Assembly: GCA_045119215.1 (NCBI GenBank)
Contig: JBGVDD010000154.1
Coordinates: forward strand, 1 to 64,000
Length of the DNA stretch: 64,000 bases
Direction of reading: 5' to 3'
Origin: RUG11237 sp045119215
Lineage (GTDB): Bacteria; Bacillota; Clostridia; Lachnospirales; Lachnospiraceae
Shown here one piece after another: positions 27,073 to 35,525 of this stretch. The translations under genes and the position numbers were made by a program. The notes beneath the pieces were generated by a model that saw only the letters and a list, made by a program, of their open reading frames with translations, was not told the DNA's origin and did no database searches. Numbering within the stretch: the first letter of the stretch is position 1; the number at the start of each line of letters is the position of its first letter.

Positions 27073-27150
27073 ACGGGCACCTCCTATAATAATTACTCGC
27101 CAGTTTCGGTGTTGCTTTCGCATTCTTATAACCTCGCTGTGCGGCATACT
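27073..27150 (-). ncRNA. Candidate L21 leader (autoregulatory 5' UTR of rplU)
   Basis: About 77 nt lie between the predicted start of transcription and rplU. They include a GAAA-capped short stem (TGCGAAAGCA) and a segment AAACTGGCGAGTAA just before the ribosome site. A structured L21 leader is known in Firmicutes; I assign this by position and appearance only, without a covariance-model match. Confidence 0.4.
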
Positions 27151-27155
27151 CCGTT

Positions 27156-27184
27156 ATAATACCATCTGTTTTTTTGTTTGTCAA
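27156..27184 (-). promoter_or_regulatory. Sigma-A promoter of rplU-prp-rpmA
   Basis: TTGACA (27179-27184), 17 bp, TATTAT (27156-27161) on the minus strand. It is directly after the stop of the small membrane protein gene at 27193. Confidence 0.82.
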
Positions 27185-27192
27185 GAAAATTT

Positions 27193-27582
27193 TCAAATAA
27201 AAATTGACAGTAATTGAATACACACGAATGGTATCCCTATCCATACCACAAGGGTATTGATAAATAAAATCAAATCTTCCTTGAAAGAGATGATTCCCCT
27301 TCGACGTATTTTCGCATTCGGGTGTTTAGGATGTTCCTCCGCCAACCAGAATACAACCACTATCATTCCCACCACCAGACAGACATACCCCCAGGAAATG
27401 TGACATCCCTTTGTAATGATATAATCCAACATAAAAATACCACCAAGGATATTTATAACCCAGAACACAATGGTCCTCACTCTGGGCGAATACTCTGTAA
27501 TACGTGCCCAGCCAAAATAAAATACCCCAATGCTTACAAAACTCATAATTTCTACAATCTGAATCGCTACTTCTCTTGTCAT
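27193..27582 (-). CDS. Small hypothetical membrane protein (four transmembrane segments)
   Basis: I do not recognise a family. The 129-aa protein has hydrophobic segments at about residues 8-24, 38-53, 64-80 and 104-125, with a short basic cytoplasmic-type loop (HPKHPNAKIRRRG) before the last. I start at MTREVAIQ because of a GGTGAT site; a TTG six codons upstream is weaker. A possible promoter is at 27649-27676. It lies alone between the surface-protein gene and rplU. Confidence 0.65.
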   Translation of the reverse strand: MTREVAIQIVEIMSFVSIGVFYFGWARITEYSPRVRTIVFWVINILGGIFMLDYIITKGCHISWGYVCLVVGMIVVVFWLAEEHPKHPNAKIRRRGIISFKEDLILFINTLVVWIGIPFVCIQLLSIFI

Positions 27583-27648
27583 TTTATCACCTTCTTCCAA
27601 TCTCTAACCAACTTCTACCAAAATGCAAAAAATTGGAGAAGGCTATCC

Positions 27649-27676
27649 ATTGTAATCACTTTCCCATCCATATCAA
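27649..27676 (-). promoter_or_regulatory. Possible promoter for the small membrane protein gene
   Basis: TTGATA (27671-27676), 16 bp, TACAAT (27649-27654) on the minus strand. Confidence 0.38.
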
Positions 27677-27705
27677 AGTTTCCCCCTATATATTTATCTT
27701 TTTAC

Positions 27706-27736
27706 GTTACTGTACACACATTGTGTGTACAGTAAC
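27706..27736. repeat. Perfect 15-bp-arm palindrome (GTTACTGTACACACA)
   Basis: GTTACTGTACACACA (27706-27720), one central base, and the exact complement (27722-27736). It lies just after the stop of the BspA-like gene. A short T-run follows on the plus strand only, so it is not a clear terminator for the minus-strand gene. Related sequences occur at 44398-44419 and 56322-56339. Confidence 0.65.
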
Positions 27737-27740
27737 CTTT

Positions 27741-30332
27741 TTACCTTCCCAAAACATATTTATCCGAAGAAGGAGTAGACATAATCTCTACTTTTCCATC
27801 TTTTGTGCAGGCTACCACACTGAAATGGTACCAGTATTTGGATGTTTGGTAATCAGATACATCCAAACTATACGCTGTCTTGGTGACTTTCTTTACAAAA
27901 ACTCCATCCCCTAAGCGAATCACGCCCTTAGCATCCTTCTCTCCACGCTGGCAATATATCTTGTAATACTTTACATTTTTCACTTTTTTCCATGACAAAT
28001 CCAACTGTTTCGTAATGGCATTATATTCTGGTGGATTCATCTCAGGCTGTTCCAGACGTATAATACATTTTTTCTTTACGATATTGGATTTCTCTCCATA
28101 GGATTTCCTTCCATTTACTGTCTGGTAAGGCAATACATAGTAGTAATATGTTTTTCCATTTACCAGATTTTCATCCATGTAGCTGCTCTTTGCGGAACTT
28201 AAGGTAGCAATCTTTTTATAACCGCTATTTTTCTTGGTAGAACGATACACCACATAACCCTTGGCTCCTTTCACCTTCTTAAAGCTTACCTTATAAGAAT
28301 GCTTAGAATCAGCAGTAACTGTAACCTTAGTTTTTCCTAACTTCTTCTGCCACCGCGCATACAAGGTAGTATTTTTGCCTACCTTATAATGATTACTCAC
28401 TTTGCTTCCACCAGTCTTTTTGGTATACCATCCCAAAAATTCATAACCGCTTCTTTGTGGAGTAGGAAGGGTTCCTAAAATTTCACCCTTTTTCTTAATA
28501 ACAGTTTTGTACATTTCATTTCCAAACTTTCCTCCATTCCCATGATAAGTAATCTTATAGCTCACCAATGCAGGTGTAGTTGTTGGATTTACAGCCTTGG
28601 TAGGCTCCTTAGTCAAAGTCACACCTGGTGTAGCGGTGGGAATATTAGTGTCCGTTGGGGTTGGGGTATTCGTTTCCGTTGGGGTTGGCGTGTTGGTAGC
28701 CGTTGAAATCGGCGTGTTGGTCACTGTCAATTCTGGCATATCTGTTGCCGTTGGGGTTGGCGTACTGGTTGCTGTTGGTACCGGTGTATTTGTAGCTGTT
28801 GAAATTGGCGTACCGGTTGCTGTTGGTACCGGTGTATTTGTAGCTGTTGGAATTGGCGTACTGGTTGCTGTTGGTACCGGTGTATTTGTAGCTGTTGGCT
28901 TTGGCGTACTGGTTGCTGTTGGTACCGGTGTATTTGTAGCCGTTGGCTTTGGCGTGTTGGTTGCTGTTGGTACTGGTGTATTTGTAGCCGTTGGCTTTGG
29001 CGTGTTGGTAGCCGTTGGCCTTGGCGTGTTAGTTGCCGTTGGAGTTGGTGTGTTGGTTGCCGTTGGGGTTGGCGTGTTGGTGGCCGTTGGAGTTGGTGTG
29101 TTGGTTGCTGTTGGCGTTGGAGTGTTGGTGGTTGTTGGGGTTGGAATATTTCCTGCAACAAAAGGATAATTATTGTTCATTGCATAATAATATGCATTAG
29201 TATAATTTACTCCATAAATTGTTGCTCCACTGGAATTACTACCTAATATTTCTTTTCCAATCTCAGTAACACTACCTGGTATATAAACCGCCTTCAACGA
29301 AGAGCAGTTGTTAAATGTCCACGTACCTATTTTTTTTACATTTTCCGGAATGATTACTCTTTCTAAGGATGTACATAAATTAAATAGAAAGCCTCCGATT
29401 TCAGTCAATTTATTTCCAAAAGAAATCGTTTCTAGTTTCTTACAGGACTGGAAAGCCAAACTATCTATACTAGGATTCCCCAGAATTTCCAGACTCTCTA
29501 TCATGGCTCCTTCGAAAGCACTCGTTCCAACTTCTGTCACATATTCCGGAATGGCAATTTCTTTTCCCTTCCAATCTTCAAATGCATAATCTTCAATTCT
29601 TGTTTCCGTACGTAAAAACTGAAAATCCTTTTTATTACACGGAACACTAATCAGGATATCTCGTTGTTTAGAGTATACTACTCCATCAACAGATACAAAA
29701 CTTCCATTTCCGCTACTAACATCTATGTATTTCAAATTTTTAGCATTACAAAATGCCCTCTTTATCGTTGTCACCGTAGATGGAATTTTCACACACTCTA
29801 AATAGTCATTTATAAAAGCCCAAACATCGATAGTTTCTGTCCCCTCTGGAACTTCATAGGATGTATCTCTTCTTCCTACGGGATACTCCAATAATTCCGT
29901 GCCTGCCTTATTGTAAAGAACGCCATCCACCGAAGAAAAAATTTGATTATCACTATCCACATAAATATTTTTCACATTACGCCCATTAAAATTATTTAAA
30001 ATCTTACTAACTGTAGATGGAATCATAATGGTTGTAGCTGAACTTGGTAAACTGCTAGTAGTTTTAATCTCAGTGACTGAATATCCATCCACTATGGCAG
30101 GAATATCAATAATATCCTTGGTACAATTAGCAAGGCTGTATACCCTAAGGCTCTGACTTGCTGAAATGTATTGGTACACTATTCCCTGTTCTGTAAAACA
30201 CTCTCCATCCGCATATCCATAAATCCCCTTCTCCTCTATATCATATTCCTGTGCAGACACCTGACACTGACCTCCTAAAGTGGCTCCTGTCACACATAAA
30301 CATAAAAACAACGCAATTACTTTATTTTTCAT
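27741..30332 (-). CDS. Secreted BspA-like leucine-rich repeat protein with Thr-Pro linker and InlB-type repeat
   Basis: An 863-aa secreted protein. It has a signal peptide (about 1-28, KNKVIALFLCLCVTGATLGG core), then BspA/LRR_5 repeats (about 60-390) with recurring IxIPxxVxxIxxxAFxxC patterns. About 21 imperfect 8-residue repeats of the type TATNTPxP follow (about 400-565). Next comes an InlB/Listeria-Bacteroides repeat with YEFLGWYTKK and YARWQKK (about 590-665), and two fibronectin-III-like modules to the end. No LPXTG motif is present. It probably binds host or matrix ligands, but this is inference. Its ATG overlaps the RNase gene stop (ATGA) behind a GAGGAG site, so translation is coupled. 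Confidence 0.85.
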   Translation of the reverse strand: MKNKVIALFLCLCVTGATLGGQCQVSAQEYDIEEKGIYGYADGECFTEQGIVYQYISASQSLRVYSLANCTKDIIDIPAIVDGYSVTEIKTTSSLPSSATTIMIPSTVSKILNNFNGRNVKNIYVDSDNQIFSSVDGVLYNKAGTELLEYPVGRRDTSYEVPEGTETIDVWAFINDYLECVKIPSTVTTIKRAFCNAKNLKYIDVSSGNGSFVSVDGVVYSKQRDILISVPCNKKDFQFLRTETRIEDYAFEDWKGKEIAIPEYVTEVGTSAFEGAMIESLEILGNPSIDSLAFQSCKKLETISFGNKLTEIGGFLFNLCTSLERVIIPENVKKIGTWTFNNCSSLKAVYIPGSVTEIGKEILGSNSSGATIYGVNYTNAYYYAMNNNYPFVAGNIPTPTTTNTPTPTATNTPTPTATNTPTPTATNTPTPTATNTPRPTATNTPKPTATNTPVPTATNTPKPTATNTPVPTATSTPKPTATNTPVPTATSTPIPTATNTPVPTATGTPISTATNTPVPTATSTPTPTATDMPELTVTNTPISTATNTPTPTETNTPTPTDTNIPTATPGVTLTKEPTKAVNPTTTPALVSYKITYHGNGGKFGNEMYKTVIKKKGEILGTLPTPQRSGYEFLGWYTKKTGGSKVSNHYKVGKNTTLYARWQKKLGKTKVTVTADSKHSYKVSFKKVKGAKGYVVYRSTKKNSGYKKIATLSSAKSSYMDENLVNGKTYYYYVLPYQTVNGRKSYGEKSNIVKKKCIIRLEQPEMNPPEYNAITKQLDLSWKKVKNVKYYKIYCQRGEKDAKGVIRLGDGVFVKKVTKTAYSLDVSDYQTSKYWYHFSVVACTKDGKVEIMSTPSSDKYVLGR
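28640..29148 (-). repeat. Tandem 24-bp repeats encoding a Thr-Pro-rich linker
   Basis: About 21 degenerate 24-bp units inside the surface-protein gene, encoding octamers such as TATNTPVP. Variable positions (T, V, K, R, I before Pro; N, S, G, D before Thr) show drift, so copies are not identical. Boundaries are approximate. Such tracts can change copy number by slippage. Confidence 0.85.
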
Positions 30333-31546
30333 ATTCTCTCCTCTTTCAAATCCTTAAGACTAATCTGTTCATGCAGCGGTTTTTTTACCTTCTTTCTGGT
30401 AATCTCTGCCAACTGCAGTTTGGTTAACTCCACAAGGTTCACTGGCAGGGAATCCTTTTGTAACTCCTGCTCTAGCGCCTGCATCAAAGTCTTTCTGTCC
30501 TCTTCCTGTTCTAAGTCCACAAAATCAATAAGAATAATGCCAGACAAATTTCTCAATCTAATCTGCAATGCTGCTTCCTTTGCCGCCTCCAGATTAATCT
30601 TCAAAAAGGTTTCCTGTCTGTCTTTATTTTTTCCTGAATACTTTCCCGTGTTCACATCGATAACAGTCAATGCCTCCGTAGGCTCTATCACCAGATAAGC
30701 TCCCGACTTCATCCATACCTGTTTGCCCAGTGCTCGTTCCAAATCCCGACTGAGGTTAAAAAGAGCACCAAGGGGACATATTTCATCCTGATAATATACC
30801 AGTCTTTCTTTCATGGTTCCCTCCAGGCCATAGGCTCTATAATAGTCCAATATTTTTTCATAGACCTGCCACTGATCTGTCACAATCTTTTCTAAGGAAT
30901 CCACGGGAAGGTCCTGTATCCTTTCCATATAAAAATCCTTGGCCTCATATAGTCTGGTGAATACAGTACGATAAATTCCTTTTTCCACAATGCTAAGCAT
31001 ATGCTGTTTCAAATACTCATATTCTTTTTTTAACTCATTCGGTGTAGCAAAAACAGCATTTGTTCTCACCACAATACCAAACGGCTCCTGTTCATTATGT
31101 AATGATGCGAAAATTTCTTTTAAACCTATCCTTTGTTTTACAGATAATTTTTTTGAAATACCAAGACCTTTCTCCCCTGTGGTCAACGCCATATATTTCC
31201 CTGGAACATTTAATTTTGAGGTCACCACCGGGTCCTTTGTTTTCAAAGCTTCCTTATCAATCTGGACAATAATTTCGTCTCCTTGAACAAGCTTTCCGGG
31301 ACACTGCTGTTTTACAAAAATTGGCTGTGCATTTTCTTTTAGAGAATAATAGCACATTTGCTCTGGACTAATCTGAACAAAAGCCGCCTGTATATTTTTC
31401 ACTACATTGACAACCTTTGCCACATAAATATTTCCAAGAATAGATACCTGATCCTCCCGTCTGCATTCAAACCAGATAGGACGATTTTCCTGGTATCCGG
31501 CTGCTACCAAGGCCTTATGAAACCTGGTAATCACCACCTTACTCAT
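30329..31546 (-). CDS. rng: Ribonuclease E/G family protein
   Basis: Single-strand endoribonuclease involved in rRNA maturation and mRNA decay. The 405-aa protein has an S1-like N-terminal part (about 35-100), then the catalytic domain with RNase E/G signature segments EPTEALTVIDVNTGK and GIILIDFVDLEQEED, whose aspartates bind the metal. Length fits RNase G or a short clostridial form rather than full RNase E. I start at MSKVVITRF (GGAG 9 nt upstream). It overlaps the upstream DUF2344 gene by 8 bp and the surface-protein gene by 4 bp. Confidence 0.9.
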   Translation of the reverse strand: MSKVVITRFHKALVAAGYQENRPIWFECRREDQVSILGNIYVAKVVNVVKNIQAAFVQISPEQMCYYSLKENAQPIFVKQQCPGKLVQGDEIIVQIDKEALKTKDPVVTSKLNVPGKYMALTTGEKGLGISKKLSVKQRIGLKEIFASLHNEQEPFGIVVRTNAVFATPNELKKEYEYLKQHMLSIVEKGIYRTVFTRLYEAKDFYMERIQDLPVDSLEKIVTDQWQVYEKILDYYRAYGLEGTMKERLVYYQDEICPLGALFNLSRDLERALGKQVWMKSGAYLVIEPTEALTVIDVNTGKYSGKNKDRQETFLKINLEAAKEAALQIRLRNLSGIILIDFVDLEQEEDRKTLMQALEQELQKDSLPVNLVELTKLQLAEITRKKVKKPLHEQISLKDLKEERI

Positions 31547-32273
31547 CTGACTCATCTCCAAAATTCTCATCAAACTCTTTACCAAAGTCTTCTAAGGAAA
31601 CAAAGTTGTGTTCCCCCTCTTTTTCTGACGTATCTCCATACAAATCTAGACGCTTTACCTTTAGGGCAAGTTCATCTAATTCTTCATGGATACTGTCTGC
31701 ATATGCTTTCATAATCAAATCCGGCTTAATATTGTTGGCACTTCCGGCACCAATCAACATATAAATCTTTCCATCTCTTTCTTCGATTTTGTACATATAT
31801 TCTTTCAAGTCAACTTCTCTGGTATTTTTCTTTGTCTGTTTTGTCACAACAATAGAGTCTTTAGCACAAAAATCTAAAAAACCTTCCATATCAAAGTTCT
31901 TTAATTTATGACCCTCTCGAAAATCCACTAGATAATCCGCTGCCGCCACAACACTCATGGCATTGGCAGTACCCTCTGGCAAAAGCCGTACACTCTCCAC
32001 CGTCACACCCTCTACCATCACCTGATTTAATCGCGCTTTCATATCCTTAGAGGAAGTAACAGAATTGGCCTCAATATCCAAATATTCTCCATCGCTATAC
32101 ACCCCTACTCCTAAAGGAAGGGCAAAGGACATAATCTGATGAGGATTAAAGCCCTGGGAGTAGGCAATATCTATCTCTGCCCTGCGCATTGCCTTTTGAA
32201 AATATCTCATCATATCCAAGTGACCAATGAACACCATCACCCCTGATTTTGTAAACTTAATTCTTAGCTTCAA
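31539..32273 (-). CDS. TIGR03936/DUF2344 family radical-SAM-associated protein
   Basis: A 244-aa protein of the DUF2344 family that always travels with the TIGR03960 radical SAM gene, either adjacent or fused. The N-terminal signature is RIKFTKSG followed by FIGHLDMMRYFQKAMRRA; YSQGFNPHQIMSFALPLGVG follows. Its biochemical role is unknown. The best start is a TTG at 32273, 8 nt after an AGGAGG site; another TTG six codons upstream overlaps that site. It overlaps the upstream gene by 17 bp. Confidence 0.87.
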   Translation of the reverse strand: MKLRIKFTKSGVMVFIGHLDMMRYFQKAMRRAEIDIAYSQGFNPHQIMSFALPLGVGVYSDGEYLDIEANSVTSSKDMKARLNQVMVEGVTVESVRLLPEGTANAMSVVAAADYLVDFREGHKLKNFDMEGFLDFCAKDSIVVTKQTKKNTREVDLKEYMYKIEERDGKIYMLIGAGSANNIKPDLIMKAYADSIHEELDELALKVKRLDLYGDTSEKEGEHNFVSLEDFGKEFDENFGDESDE

Positions 32274-34122
32274 AACAAACACCTCCTCCAAAGCTTGCGG
32301 CTCCGCATCCTTGACACGCCATACGACAGTTAGGTGTCGCTACCTCACTCTTAGCACGCTCCCATTCTCTTTTATAAAACTCTTTTGACACACCCACATC
32401 AATAAAATCCCAAGGTAGAATTTCATCTACATCACGCTCTCTCTTGGTGTAGAACATAATATCCACCTGTTCTTCCTGGAAGGCCTTCATCCAAATCTCA
32501 TTGTCAAAGGTTTCAGACCAGGCATCGTACAAAGCTCCATTTTTATAAGCATTTAATATCACCTTACCCACTCTTCTGTCACCTCTGGCAAGCACACCTT
32601 CCAATACTGTCACATCTGCCTCATGCCAGTTGTATTTGATGCTCTTTTTGTTTAATTGTTCCTTTATGGTTGAATTCACAATATGTGCCTTGTGTAAAAA
32701 TTCATCCTTTGTATTCATAGATGCCCACTGGAATGGGGTAAAAGGCTTTGGCACAAAAAAGGAAGAGCTTGCCACAATCTGTACTTTTCCATTTCTCTCT
32801 TCCTTTGGAATTTCATAATATCTTTTTGCAATTGCTTCCGATAAGTATGCAATCCCCTTAATATCTTCCTCCGTCTCTGTTGGCAGTCCCAACATAAAAT
32901 ATAACTTCACCCGATTCCAGCCTGCCTCAAAGGCAAGTCCTGCCCCTCTTAAAATAACATCCTCTGTCAAACCTTTATTTATCACATCTCTCATTCTCTG
33001 GGAGCCCGCCTCAGGTGCAAAGGTAAGGGAGCTTTTACGTACATCCTGAACCTTGCTCATAACATCTAAGGCAAAGGCATCAATTCTAAGAGACGGCAAA
33101 GAGACATTAATTCCCTGCCCCTTAAATTCATCAATCAAGAAGTTTACCAGCTCCCCTAAGTTTGAATAATCGCTGGAGCTTAAAGAACTTAGTGAAATCT
33201 CTTCATGTCCAGTATTTTTAAGCATCTTATATGCCTTATCCTTTAGCATCTCTACATCTCGTTCCCTCACCGGACGGTAAATCATTCCCGCCTGACAGAA
33301 CCGACATCCACGGATACACCCTCTTTGTATCTCCAATACCACTCTATCCTGAGTTGCCTTGATAAAAGGCACCACCGGAGCTTCTGGATAATAAGTGTTG
33401 GTTACATCCATTACAATTTCTTTCTTGATGGTCTTAGGCATATCCTCATATTTTGGATAGAAAGCTTTGATGGTTCCATCTTCCTTATACTCTACCTGAT
33501 ACATAGATGGAGCATAGATTCCCGGAACCTTTCCTGCCTCCCTTAAGAATTCCTCTCTAGAGACTTGATTTTTTCTACACTCCTTGTATAAGTCCAAAAG
33601 TCTTCTATAAACCGTTTCTCCTTCTCCCATATAGAATAAGTCAAAAAAATCTGCCAAAGGCTCCGGATTGTAGGCACAAGGACCTCCTCCAATAACAATG
33701 GGATCATCCCAGGTCCTATCCTTGGAAAACAAGGGAATTTTACTTAAATCCAGCACCTGTAATATATTTGTATAACACATTTCATACTGAATGGTAATCC
33801 CCAAAAAGTCAAATTCCTTCACGGGATCCTGACTTTCCAGGGCAAACAATGGAATATCCTTCTCCCTCATAATTTTGTCCAAATCCATCCAAGGAGAGTA
33901 TACCCTTTCGCACCACACATCCTCCCACTGATTAAACATATCATACAATATCTGGATACCTAAGTGGGACATTCCAATCTCGTACACATCCGGAAAACAC
34001 ATAGCAAAACGAAGTTCAACCTCATCTTTGTTTTTCACTACACTGTTGACTTCGTTTCCAATATATCTTGCCGGTTTATCTATTTTTAATAATATATCAT
34101 CTGACAATGCCTGTTTTCTCAC
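32257..34122 (-). CDS. TIGR03960 family B12-binding-domain radical SAM protein
   Basis: A 621-aa radical SAM protein of the YgiQ-neighbouring, B12-binding-domain class. The N-terminal 220 residues look like a cobalamin/Rossmann domain (with FPDVYEIGMSHLG). The SAM cluster motif is at Cys 269, 273 and 276 (RGCIRGCRFCQAG). A TIM-barrel part follows, and a Cys-rich tail (CRMACQGCGAA) near residue 605. The reaction is unknown. The start is GTG with an AGGAGAAG site. It is followed by DUF2344 and RNase E/G, a conserved clostridial order near rplU. Confidence 0.88.
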   Translation of the reverse strand: MRKQALSDDILLKIDKPARYIGNEVNSVVKNKDEVELRFAMCFPDVYEIGMSHLGIQILYDMFNQWEDVWCERVYSPWMDLDKIMREKDIPLFALESQDPVKEFDFLGITIQYEMCYTNILQVLDLSKIPLFSKDRTWDDPIVIGGGPCAYNPEPLADFFDLFYMGEGETVYRRLLDLYKECRKNQVSREEFLREAGKVPGIYAPSMYQVEYKEDGTIKAFYPKYEDMPKTIKKEIVMDVTNTYYPEAPVVPFIKATQDRVVLEIQRGCIRGCRFCQAGMIYRPVRERDVEMLKDKAYKMLKNTGHEEISLSSLSSSDYSNLGELVNFLIDEFKGQGINVSLPSLRIDAFALDVMSKVQDVRKSSLTFAPEAGSQRMRDVINKGLTEDVILRGAGLAFEAGWNRVKLYFMLGLPTETEEDIKGIAYLSEAIAKRYYEIPKEERNGKVQIVASSSFFVPKPFTPFQWASMNTKDEFLHKAHIVNSTIKEQLNKKSIKYNWHEADVTVLEGVLARGDRRVGKVILNAYKNGALYDAWSETFDNEIWMKAFQEEQVDIMFYTKRERDVDEILPWDFIDVGVSKEFYKREWERAKSEVATPNCRMACQGCGAASFGGGVCFEAKN

Positions 34123-34150
34123 GGCTTCTCCTCCATACTATTTTCTGTAG

Positions 34151-34171
34151 CTGTTCAGCATCACTGAACAG
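34151..34171. repeat. 8-bp-arm hairpin in the TIGR03960 leader
   Basis: CTGTTCAG (34151-34158), 5-nt loop, CTGAACAG (34164-34171). It lies in the 5' leader of the radical SAM gene. Its arms resemble the GTTCAG/CTGAAC core of the element at 15531-15668. Confidence 0.5.
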
Positions 34172-34202
34172 ACGCTATTTTTTATGCTTTTACACGTATA
34201 TC

Positions 34203-34231
34203 AGTATAGCAAAGGGTAGAATTTTTGTACA
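34203..34231 (-). promoter_or_regulatory. Probable promoter of the TIGR03960-DUF2344-rng operon
   Basis: On the minus strand, TGTACA (34226-34231), 17 bp, TATACT (34203-34208) preceded by an extended -10 TG (TGCTATACT). The leader to the GTG start is about 75 nt. Confidence 0.55.
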
Positions 34232-34307
34232 GTAGGCAATAATTACTTAATTTTTGTAAATAATTCTAAAAATCTATCCAAAATCACAATTTTTTTATAC
34301 AATTCCC

Positions 34308-34336
34308 TTGATATTTCCATTATTATTGAGTATAAT
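34308..34336 (+). promoter_or_regulatory. Sigma-A promoter of pilT
   Basis: TTGATA (34308-34313), 17 bp, TATAAT (34331-34336) on the plus strand, about 78 bp upstream of the pilT ATG. Confidence 0.78.
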
Positions 34337-34414
34337 TTTAGACAAATGTATAGATTAGAATGTGATAAGCATTTATAATTACAACAGAATTTAAAAAATA
34401 AGGGAGATTTGATT

Positions 34415-35473
34415 ATGGATTTTACAATTGAAGATTTATTAACCACCACCATGAACAGTGGTTCCTCTGACTTACATATTTCAGTAGGTATTCCGCCCAA
34501 GATGCGTTTACACGGCGAATTACAGACCATGCCTTATCCTCGTTTAACTGCTGAGGATACAGCAGAATTACTTCGTCCTATCTTGGACAAGCGTACCCAG
34601 GCAATTTTAGACGAAAAAGGGGAAGTAGACTTTTCACATTCCCTTGATTCTGTAGGTCGATTCCGTGTGAATATCTTTAAGCAGAAAGGATCTCTTGCCG
34701 CTGTAATGCGTACCATTACCACCAAGATTCCTGATGCCAGAAAATTGGGAGTGCCGGAAGCTGTCATCAATCTGACAAAACGAAAAAGAGGTCTGGTTCT
34801 TGTGACAGGACCTACAGGTAGTGGTAAGTCTACCACTCTTGCTTCCTTGATTGATATTATCAATCAGGAAAAGACTTCACATATTGTAACCTTGGAAGAC
34901 CCTATCGAATACTTGCACTCACACAAAAATTGTATTGTGAACCAGAGAGAAATCGGACTTGATACCCAGTCTTATGGAAACGCTCTTCGTGCGGTACTTC
35001 GTGAAGACCCTGACGTTATCCTTGTTGGAGAAATGCGTGACCTTGATACTATTTCCACAGCTATCACTGCTGCCGAAACCGGTCACCTGGTATTCTCTAC
35101 CCTGCATACCATCGGTGCTTCTGCTACCATCGACCGTATTATTGACGTATTCCCACCTCACCAGCAGCAGCAGATTCGTACACAGCTCGGTTTCGTACTA
35201 GAGGGTGTTATCTCTCAGCAGTTGATTCCTACCTCCGATGGAGAAGGCCGTGTAGCTGCCTTTGAGGTAATGCTTGGTACCCCTGCCATTAAGAGTCTGA
35301 TTCGTGAATGTAAGAATCACCAGATCGACTCTATTGTACAGGTAAACAAAAAGATCGGAATGCAGACTATGGATGACTGTATCTATGATTTGTATGCTAA
35401 AGAAAGAATCAATGCCGCTGAAGCATTGGAATTTTCCGTAGATAAACTTGCGATGGAAAAGAAATTGTATTAA
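34415..35473 (+). CDS. pilT: PilT-type twitching motility ATPase
   Basis: Hexameric secretion-superfamily ATPase that retracts type IV pili. The 352-aa protein has Walker A GPTGSGKST at residues 132-140, an Asp-box/Walker B segment with DPDVILVGEMRD, a His-box region ETGHLVFSTLHT and, near residue 288, IKSLIRE, the counterpart of the PilT AIRNLIRE motif needed for retraction. I start at the ATG with a GGGAG site 8 nt upstream. No pilin, PilB, PilC or PilD gene is near it; its own promoter and a terminator bracket it, so it is a single-gene unit. Confidence 0.93.
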   Translation: MDFTIEDLLTTTMNSGSSDLHISVGIPPKMRLHGELQTMPYPRLTAEDTAELLRPILDKRTQAILDEKGEVDFSHSLDSVGRFRVNIFKQKGSLAAVMRTITTKIPDARKLGVPEAVINLTKRKRGLVLVTGPTGSGKSTTLASLIDIINQEKTSHIVTLEDPIEYLHSHKNCIVNQREIGLDTQSYGNALRAVLREDPDVILVGEMRDLDTISTAITAAETGHLVFSTLHTIGASATIDRIIDVFPPHQQQQIRTQLGFVLEGVISQQLIPTSDGEGRVAAFEVMLGTPAIKSLIRECKNHQIDSIVQVNKKIGMQTMDDCIYDLYAKERINAAEALEFSVDKLAMEKKLY

Positions 35474-35495
35474 AAATTATATTAAAAATCAAGCT

Positions 35496-35525
35496 AAGAG
35501 CGTTGGCTTTCGCCAACGCTCTTTT
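35496..35525. terminator. Bidirectional intrinsic terminator between pilT and the AAA ATPase gene
   Basis: AAGAGCGTTGGC (35496-35507), 4-nt loop TTTC, GCCAACGCTCTT (35512-35523). It is placed between convergent genes and overlaps the stop codon of the minus-strand AAA gene. T-rich on the plus side; the minus side is followed by TTAGCTTGATTTTT. Confidence 0.8.

Noticed and set aside
27073..27147. Longer N-terminus for L21
   Set aside because: The in-frame extension lies in the leader between a consensus promoter and an ideal ribosome site; known L21 proteins start MYAI.
28640..29148. CRISPR-like array
   Set aside because: Units are 24 bp, contiguous and in frame with a coding sequence; there are no unique spacers between conserved repeats.
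28597..29169. A 190-codon plus-strand frame rich in Val-Gly-Val repeats
   Set aside because: It is the antisense reading of the Thr-Pro tandem repeat inside the BspA-like gene. It has no ribosome site, and its repeat pattern follows from the other strand.
34243..34530. A minus-strand frame across the pilT promoter
   Set aside because: It overlaps the pilT start and promoter in antisense, has no ribosome site and no recognisable protein character.
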